The notes beneath the pieces were generated by a model. The model was not told where the DNA came from. It did no database searches and saw only the letters and a list, made by a program, of their open reading frames with translations. A stretch of 64,000 nt of DNA from Lentisphaeria bacterium (GTDB taxonomy: Bacteria; Verrucomicrobiota; Lentisphaeria; Victivallales; UBA1829), in NCBI GenBank assembly GCA_003526375.1, contig DPDG01000116.1, positions 6,067-70,066 on the forward strand, in the 5' to 3' direction. Both the position numbers and the translations under genes were made by a program. Below, piece after piece: positions 52,983 to 59,198 of the stretch (position 1 is its first letter; each line of letters begins with the position of its first letter).

Positions 52983-55874
52983 ATGAAAAAACTTCTTTCT
53001 CTCCTGCTTGCCGCAGAACTCGGCACCGCGTTTGCCGCAGGCGAACTGTTTTCAAACGGAAAATCCGATTGGCAGATCGTTATTCCGGAACACGCAGGAA
53101 CAACAGTCCAATATGCTTCGGAAGAATTGCAAAAAGCCTTGAAAAAAGTTTCCGGAACCGAATTGCCGATTATAAAAAATAAGTCTCCCGGCATTTCCAA
53201 CAGGATCGTAATCGGAGACCTTTCCAGTAATCTCATCAAAGAAAAAGCCTCCGCCCTGAAACTTGCATTCTCCCCCATTGAAGAAATCGCGGTCCATACG
53301 CTCGACGGTAATCTCTATCTCGCAGGGAACACACCGCGCGCCGCACTGTATGCCGTTTATACTTTTCTTCAAGATCAGCTTGACATCCGCTGGCTCCGCC
53401 CCGGTCCGGAGGGCGAGTATATGCCGCAATTGAAAAGTTACACTCTGCCGGAACTCTCGGTAAACAAAAAGCCGTCGTTCCGTTACCGCGGACTGCATCT
53501 CTGTTACCGGCATGTCGATCCGGAATTTGAAACATGGATGGCGCGTAATTTCATCAATATCATGCGAAGCGATGCCGGACAGCGGAAAACGCATCAGCAG
53601 CGCAAAATGAAAGGATATCACATCATGATATCCAACCATAATGCACACCTGCCCGCCTCTCTTTTCAAAACCGATCCGGAATGTTTCGCGGAATTGAACG
53701 GAAAACGCCACAACCGCCAAATCTGCATGACCAATCCCAAAACGGAAAAACTGGTCGCGGAACAAATGAAGAAATGGGTCAGGAACAATCCCGAATTGGA
53801 AATCCTGAGCGTTTTTCCGGCGGATAACATGGATTACTGCATGTGCAAAGGCTGTACCGCACAGGACCGCTCCACGACATGGTTCAATTTTTTCCGGAAA
53901 ATTTGTCTTGACGTAAGGGAGGAATTCCCGAAGCTGAAATTCTCCACGATCGCCTATCAGGGATATTTGAAAGCGCCGAAGACCGATCTCTCTTTCGCGG
54001 AAATCATCGAATACTGCAATCACAACCGCTGTTACACGCATCAATTGGATTCAGCATGTCCGCTGAATCAGCGCGACCTCAAAGATTTTGCAGAATGGAG
54101 CACACTCAAAGTGCCGATGGGAATTTACGGATACGAATTCGACATCTTCGCTGCGGAAAATACTGTATCCATTCCTTTTTACAATGTAATCCGCGAAGGA
54201 ATCCGCAAGTTCCATTCTCTCGGAGTGCAGTCGGTCATCACGGAATACTGGCTCGGATTTCCGGCAAAGAATCCGCAGGAACGACGTTTGAGCGTGCAAA
54301 ATGCCCTCGGAGTCTGGCTCTATACGCGTCTGCTCTGGAATGTGAACGACGATATGGATAAGCTGATTGCGGAATGGAACTCGAAAATGTACGGAGGCGC
54401 CGCACGTGAGGCGGCAGAAATCACACGGATTCTTTCTGAAAATTGGGATCAGCTCAAGGGACATATCAGCAATTATCACAATGCACCGTTCGGAACTGCC
54501 GCCGCAATGTTCACCCCCGAAAGGTTCACGAAATTGAAGAAACTGCTGAAAAACGGATTTGAGAAGAAACTTTCTCCGCAGGAACGCACAAACTTCGAAC
54601 TGCTCCAGAGTTTCGTCCTGCAATGGGAACAGGTTTACTTTGAAGGTACGCAGAGCAACCGGCAGATCAATATTCCGAAAACACCGAATGCCCCTTACGC
54701 CCTGCCTGCGTTCCAGACGAACAATCAGGGAAAAGCGCCGAGGACAGATGCCTTTTTCTCGTGGGATGACAAATATCTGAACATAACCGTGCACTGCTAT
54801 GATTCCGACATGGAAAAACTGCGGGCGGAAGCGCTCAAACGCGATGAACAGGTCTGGATGGACGACTGCATTGAAATATTCCTCTCCAATCCTGCCAACA
54901 CGGAAGGCATCTATAAACATATTGCCGTCAATCCGAGAGGCACACTTTACGATGCCGCCGCTTACGGACCCGGCGGCGCCGACATTCACTGGAACCCGGA
55001 AATCAAGGTCAAAACGGAACTTCTGCCCGATCACTGGAAAGTGGATCTGAAGATACCATTCGCGTCGAATCCACCCGTACCGAAAGCCGGAGACGTCTGG
55101 CGCTTCAACATCAACCGTTCCATCGGCAACGGCCGCAAAGGAATGGCGAACAGCGGTTATCCGGAAGCCTCGTATCACAATCCGAACGGATTTGCGGCGC
55201 TCTCATTCAGTGAAAAGGCGCGCGTGGAAAAACAGGTTCTTTTCCTTGTGCCGGAAAAATTCATGAAAAATACGAAAAATATAGGAAATGCTCTGTTCCG
55301 CGACGGCTGGAACTTCCAGTTCTGCTCCTGCCAGAAAGAACTGCCGCAGAATCTGGACTCCTACCGGATTCTGGTGGTCCGCCTGCCGCAGTTCGGCTTG
55401 CAGGGAAAGGTCGATTTCAAAAAACTGGCAAGGGAATTTCTGAATCAGGGCAAGACCGTGATCTTCTCATCCTATGAATGGCTTCCGTTGGAAAATTATC
55501 TCGGCGATCCGAAGCTGAAACTTCAAGGTTCCGGCTGGAAAATCAATAAACTCCGCAGAAATCTTGATATCAGCACAGGAAAATGGGGAACAACACCGGA
55601 AAATCTCCAGCAGCCCATCAAAGAACTGCTTTCGCCAAGTTATGGCTACAACCCGCAGACCCCGGAAGGCTGGAAATCGCTGATTTCGCTGGAACGGGAG
55701 GACGGGAAGAAATTCTCCACGATGCTGGTGCGGAAACAATTCAACGGACTGTTGATCGTGACCGGCGGGGAGATGGGACTGGGAGGCGGTCATGTCCTGT
55801 TCGGCAATACCGTCAACACCGTTACAATGCTTCTGAACAATCTGCTGGCAAACCGGAAAGAACTGATGGAATAA
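52983..55874 (+). CDS. Secreted DUF4838 protein with CBM9-like module
   Basis: A 963-residue secreted protein: signal peptide KKLLSLLLAAELGTAFAAG; a GH20-N-terminal-like alpha/beta domain (~20-155; YASEELQKALKKVSGTELPI); the DUF4838 core (~160-480) with FRYRGLHLCYRHV, CFAELNGKRHNRQICMTNP and CxCxxC (CMCKGC, ~residue 287-292); a CBM9-like beta module (~575-750; DAFFSWDDKYLNITVHCYD, WMDDCIEIFLSNP); and a C-terminal alpha/beta domain (~755-963). The N-terminal layout recalls alpha-glucuronidases and hexosaminidases. Substrate unknown. AAGGAA precedes the ATG. Confidence 0.78.
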   Translation: MKKLLSLLLAAELGTAFAAGELFSNGKSDWQIVIPEHAGTTVQYASEELQKALKKVSGTELPIIKNKSPGISNRIVIGDLSSNLIKEKASALKLAFSPIEEIAVHTLDGNLYLAGNTPRAALYAVYTFLQDQLDIRWLRPGPEGEYMPQLKSYTLPELSVNKKPSFRYRGLHLCYRHVDPEFETWMARNFINIMRSDAGQRKTHQQRKMKGYHIMISNHNAHLPASLFKTDPECFAELNGKRHNRQICMTNPKTEKLVAEQMKKWVRNNPELEILSVFPADNMDYCMCKGCTAQDRSTTWFNFFRKICLDVREEFPKLKFSTIAYQGYLKAPKTDLSFAEIIEYCNHNRCYTHQLDSACPLNQRDLKDFAEWSTLKVPMGIYGYEFDIFAAENTVSIPFYNVIREGIRKFHSLGVQSVITEYWLGFPAKNPQERRLSVQNALGVWLYTRLLWNVNDDMDKLIAEWNSKMYGGAAREAAEITRILSENWDQLKGHISNYHNAPFGTAAAMFTPERFTKLKKLLKNGFEKKLSPQERTNFELLQSFVLQWEQVYFEGTQSNRQINIPKTPNAPYALPAFQTNNQGKAPRTDAFFSWDDKYLNITVHCYDSDMEKLRAEALKRDEQVWMDDCIEIFLSNPANTEGIYKHIAVNPRGTLYDAAAYGPGGADIHWNPEIKVKTELLPDHWKVDLKIPFASNPPVPKAGDVWRFNINRSIGNGRKGMANSGYPEASYHNPNGFAALSFSEKARVEKQVLFLVPEKFMKNTKNIGNALFRDGWNFQFCSCQKELPQNLDSYRILVVRLPQFGLQGKVDFKKLAREFLNQGKTVIFSSYEWLPLENYLGDPKLKLQGSGWKINKLRRNLDISTGKWGTTPENLQQPIKELLSPSYGYNPQTPEGWKSLISLEREDGKKFSTMLVRKQFNGLLIVTGGEMGLGGGHVLFGNTVNTVTMLLNNLLANRKELME

Positions 55875-55973
55875 CCTCCGTTCCCACGGCGGCAACCTGC
55901 CTGTTCCGTGAAATCGGCGCAGATACGGCGCACAGATGCGGGACAAATGTATTCCGCAGTCTTTGAAAACTTC

Positions 55974-56011
55974 GGCAAATCATAAAAAATCCGGATTTTT
56001 TATGATTTGCC
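55974..56011. repeat. Perfect 38-bp palindrome
   Basis: Two exactly complementary 19-base arms without spacer: GGCAAATCATAAAAAATCC (55974-55992) and its complement (55993-56011). It ends two bases before the -35 box of the next LacI gene and 100 bases after the DUF4838 stop. Read on the plus strand it is followed by TATTGTTTTTT, so it could end transcription of the DUF4838 cassette; it could also be an operator or form a cruciform. Confidence 0.8.
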
Positions 56012-56013
56012 TA

Positions 56014-56041
56014 TTGTTTTTTCCGGAAAACTGCATATAAT
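56014..56041 (+). promoter_or_regulatory. Promoter of the LacI-PHP-pseudopilin cassette
   Basis: TTGTTT (56014-56019), 16-base spacer, TATAAT (56036-56041). Start of transcription is expected near 56048, just before the first of two palindromic operators. Confidence 0.65.
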
Positions 56042-56052
56042 ATAAAAAAGAA

Positions 56053-56070
56053 TGATATCACGTGATATCA
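56053..56070. promoter_or_regulatory. Palindromic LacI operator O1
   Basis: TGATATCACGTGATATCA is a perfect 18-bp palindrome with a central CG, the classic LacI-family form. It lies directly after the predicted transcription start. Its sequence is repeated in modified form at 56110-56127. Confidence 0.8.
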
Positions 56071-56109
56071 AAAGAATCAAAAAACAGATAAAACCAATAA
56101 ATTGCAACA

Positions 56110-56127
56110 GGATATCGCGCGATATCA
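56110..56127. promoter_or_regulatory. Palindromic LacI operator O2
   Basis: GGATATCGCGCGATATCA is symmetric at 8 of 9 pairs and matches O1 in the GATATC half-sites and CG centre. Centre-to-centre distance to O1 is 57 bp. The pair suggests co-operative or looping repression in the 5' leader. Confidence 0.75.
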
Positions 56128-56144
56128 GAAGTGACAGCCGCGAC

Positions 56145-57167
56145 ATGGAAAAACTGAAAGAAAAAATAAGACTCTCCGATGTGGCGCGACTTGCCGGAGT
56201 CTCCCGTTCCGCGGCAGGCAAGGTCCTGAACGGATGCAGCGGGGATATCCGTGTGGGAGCCGATACGCGCAAACGGATCGAAGACGCGGCGCGCAGGCTC
56301 AACTACCGGACCAATATGGCGGCGGCGATGCTTGCAGGGCGCGAGTCCAACCTGATCGGCGTAATCGCAGATACACAGACGTATTTCCGCAACCGACAGC
56401 TACTACAGGAAATTGAACAAGTCGCACACAAATACCATTATCGTATGATTGTCAGCTTTATGCATGACAACATTCCCGATATCCAAATCAGCTGCAATGC
56501 CATGCAACGCTATGGCGTCTGCGGTATCATCTGCCTTGCACATGACTATCCGCAGTTCCGAAAGGAGGTGGAGAAGGTCTTCCGCGATACAGAAAATATC
56601 ATTTTTTTGGAAAAACCCCATTTCAATACTTCAGCGTGGGTCGGCACCTCTATTCTAAAGGCATTGACAAAACTCTTCGGTAAACTGAAACAGTCCGGAC
56701 GCAAAAAGATCGCGCTAGTCCATGGCAGCACGCTTTATTCAAGCGAATCAACTTTGGTTGAGGAATACAGAAAAGCGCTTGTTGCGAACGATTATGAGTT
56801 CTATCCCGAGTTGCTTGGATGCTTTCCGCAAGGTTGTACTGACTGCGAAGCATGTGAATTTGTGATTGAAAATATGATCAAAAAGGAAAAGCCCGATGCG
56901 CTGTATGTGGATGATGCCACCTTTGCGCTCTGCATCCAGTCACGCCTTCAGTATGAATCATGGCGCATCCCGGAAGCTCTGCTCCTTGCAGGAGGGAACG
57001 GCGACCCGCTCTTTTCCCATGCCATGCCGCCAATCATTTCACTTAATCCGCATTACGAACTCCTTGCGGAAGCACTGGTTCAGGCAATCGTGCAGAAGAA
57101 ATTCGACACTCCGCAGATCATTGAGTCCACATTTGATTTTGAGGAAGAATGGAGTTCCGGCACATGA
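56145..57167 (+). CDS. LacI-family regulator heading the PHP/pseudopilin cassette
   Basis: A LacI-type regulator of 340 residues from ATG 56145. The frame is open back to 56052, but that stretch consists of the two operators and translates as an artefactual ISRDI repeat, so the later start is preferred though its ribosome site is weak. Helix-turn-helix: LSDVARLAGVSRSAAGKVLN; hinge AARRLNYRTNMAAAMLAG; sugar-binding-like domain follows. Its TGA overlaps the next ATG (57164). From about 56400 onward the sequence becomes visibly richer in A/T. Confidence 0.87.
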   Translation: MEKLKEKIRLSDVARLAGVSRSAAGKVLNGCSGDIRVGADTRKRIEDAARRLNYRTNMAAAMLAGRESNLIGVIADTQTYFRNRQLLQEIEQVAHKYHYRMIVSFMHDNIPDIQISCNAMQRYGVCGIICLAHDYPQFRKEVEKVFRDTENIIFLEKPHFNTSAWVGTSILKALTKLFGKLKQSGRKKIALVHGSTLYSSESTLVEEYRKALVANDYEFYPELLGCFPQGCTDCEACEFVIENMIKKEKPDALYVDDATFALCIQSRLQYESWRIPEALLLAGGNGDPLFSHAMPPIISLNPHYELLAEALVQAIVQKKFDTPQIIESTFDFEEEWSSGT

Positions 57168-58300
57168 AAAATTTGAGAAATACCAACCCATACGCCGAAG
57201 TCAACTGGTCAAATACACCGCGTGTGACGACCTCCACACACATGCACTGCCTCAACCAGGAAACGCTCAATTCATTTATATCGCAGGGACTGGAGCTGGC
57301 TGCAATCTCTAACTACTATCCTTCTATGCCATATTATCCACTATCCTCAATGCGGGAAAACACCGTGCGTGTCCGCCAGCCTGGGTATGTCAAGGATGGT
57401 ATCTGGCACACAGATGTATTAAACTATAATGAAGCGATTGCACCGTGGTGCAGTGAATTACCCAAAGCAAGTAGAACACAACTCCCTTTCAGGGAGGGGA
57501 AACGCCTTTTTCCAAATGTGCCGGAAGGTCTGCTGGAAATTCCAAATGCAGAGCATCATTATTTTTCCGATGCCTCAATTTATTTACATGTAACTGCGCC
57601 GGGAGCTACACTTTCCAGCAGCATGTTTGATCTGAAAAAAGAATTTGCGCTGGCAGAGCACGGGTATGATTTCGGGGTTCGTCTGCCATGGCGTGAATCT
57701 TTCCAGAAATTGTATGATTCCCTGTTGACCCCTGACGGTGGTGGCATTGTGATCGCTCATCCGTCTTGGTCACATCACCCGATTTCGTATCTGGAAATGT
57801 TGTTGGACAGCGATCCACGAATACTGGGAATTGAAGTATTCAACAATTGTTCACGAATTGACTACAGCGATGTCAGTGAGGATCTCTGGGATGCGATCCT
57901 ATCCTCCGGTCGCCAATGTTTCGGCTTCTTTGTGGTGGATCATCCGCGTCCAAACCGAAATTGGCTGGGGCGGATCGTATTGCTACCGGAAGAACGAACT
58001 GCGGAATCATGTCTTCGCGCAATGCGCCGTGGACGTTTCTACGGCGCAATATCAGGGAATGGACTACGCTTTGAATACATTCATTTTGATGGGCATATGC
58101 TGACTGCTGCCTGTAACAGGCCGGTGGAATTCCAGCTGATTTCCAAGATTGGCGTGATCAACGATATTACGTTCGGGACGAAGTTCCATTTTGAGTTCCC
58201 CGAAGCAGACCGTGAAAAACATACTTTCCTGCGTCTAACCGCCAAGGAGGGCAATGAAATAGAAAAGCTGTATGCACAGCCGTTTATTCTGACAGACTGA
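57164..58300 (+). CDS. PHP-domain metal-dependent hydrolase-like protein
   Basis: A 378-residue cytoplasmic protein. PHP-like features in order: TSTHMHCLN (HxH) near the N-terminus, LELAAISNYYP, a His pair in IPNAEHHYFSDASIYLH, VIAHPSWSHHP, GIEVFNNCSRIDY and FGFFVVDHPRP (D-x-H/DH-type end motif). PHP proteins are metal-dependent phosphoesterases or hydrolases; the substrate here is unknown. ATG 57164 overlaps the LacI stop (ATGA) and has GGAG nine bases ahead; an ATG at 57149 is the alternative. A PHP protein inside a glycan cassette is unusual. Confidence 0.6.
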   Translation: MKNLRNTNPYAEVNWSNTPRVTTSTHMHCLNQETLNSFISQGLELAAISNYYPSMPYYPLSSMRENTVRVRQPGYVKDGIWHTDVLNYNEAIAPWCSELPKASRTQLPFREGKRLFPNVPEGLLEIPNAEHHYFSDASIYLHVTAPGATLSSSMFDLKKEFALAEHGYDFGVRLPWRESFQKLYDSLLTPDGGGIVIAHPSWSHHPISYLEMLLDSDPRILGIEVFNNCSRIDYSDVSEDLWDAILSSGRQCFGFFVVDHPRPNRNWLGRIVLLPEERTAESCLRAMRRGRFYGAISGNGLRFEYIHFDGHMLTAACNRPVEFQLISKIGVINDITFGTKFHFEFPEADREKHTFLRLTAKEGNEIEKLYAQPFILTD

Positions 58301-58364
58301 AAGCTATTTCAGAAATGATACCGTGCCATATAATCACTTATATAAATAAAGGAGAATGACAAGC

Positions 58365-59135
58365 ATGAAAAACAATCACTTTGATTCAAAAAGAGATTGC
58401 AATATGCCAATTACACAGCGGGATCACAATGCATGTTTCACACTTATAGAACTTCTCATCGTGATTGCAATCATCTCTATTCTTGCAGGGATGTTGTTGC
58501 CAGCCTTGAACCTTGCAAAACAGAAAGCGCATAAGACGACATGTATGAACCAATTCAAGCAGGTTGGCACCATGCATGGCATGTATTTAAATGATTTTAA
58601 CGGCTACTATGTACCAGTCAGTAACAATTACCTCTATGATGGTTATGAGAATATGAATCCATGGGCCGCTGTTTTCTATAAATTGGGATATGCAGCATCA
58701 GTAAAGGTCTTTTTCTGTCCATCCTATAAAGGGAAAAACGGAAGTGCTACGTATCCACATCCATCAAGTTGCTATTACCTCTTCCCACCAACACCTAATT
58801 CATTCGGTAGTATAACATTCGGATACAATGAATCCTTTGGAGGACAGGACTGGGCTGGATACGGTAAACGTCCATTAACAAAGAAAGTAAAAAATCCGGG
58901 ACAAAAACCGCTTGTATGTGATTCAACGGGAGTATCGTATTTTGCAAGAAAGTCAACAGGGAGTAGTAACACTTGGCAGTATATGGCAAGCCCGCATGAT
59001 TCATCAAATCCATTCAGTCTGTTAACGGGTTCTACGAATATTCTGTATGCAGACCTGCATGTAGAAAATATCAAAAATGCCAATAAAGCAAGTGGCGGTC
59101 CGTTCACACAGAACGGTTTATCTCCGGAGGGGTAA
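58365..59135 (+). CDS. DUF1559-type pseudopilin, divergent
   Basis: A 256-residue pseudopilin starting at ATG 58365 (AAAGGAG about eleven bases ahead; the ATG at 58356 is too near that site). A ~24-residue leader precedes FTLIELLIVIAIISILAGML with Glu5; the residue before the expected cut is Cys, not Gly. The C-terminal part lacks exact H-X9-DG (SPHDSSNPF, then ILYADLHVENI). Its DNA is clearly A/T-richer than the other three pseudopilin genes. It lies between the PHP gene and the large secreted protein. Confidence 0.83.
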   Translation: MKNNHFDSKRDCNMPITQRDHNACFTLIELLIVIAIISILAGMLLPALNLAKQKAHKTTCMNQFKQVGTMHGMYLNDFNGYYVPVSNNYLYDGYENMNPWAAVFYKLGYAASVKVFFCPSYKGKNGSATYPHPSSCYYLFPPTPNSFGSITFGYNESFGGQDWAGYGKRPLTKKVKNPGQKPLVCDSTGVSYFARKSTGSSNTWQYMASPHDSSNPFSLLTGSTNILYADLHVENIKNANKASGGPFTQNGLSPEG

Positions 59136-59198
59136 TCCATAGACAAAAGAAAAACAAATTAATGAAAAATAATTAAAGAAAAGGAAAGGAAACAAATC

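Noticed and set aside
56052..56144. N-terminal extension of the LacI protein with ISRDI repeats
   Set aside because: The repeats derive from two palindromic operators; the conserved LacI fold begins at 56145.
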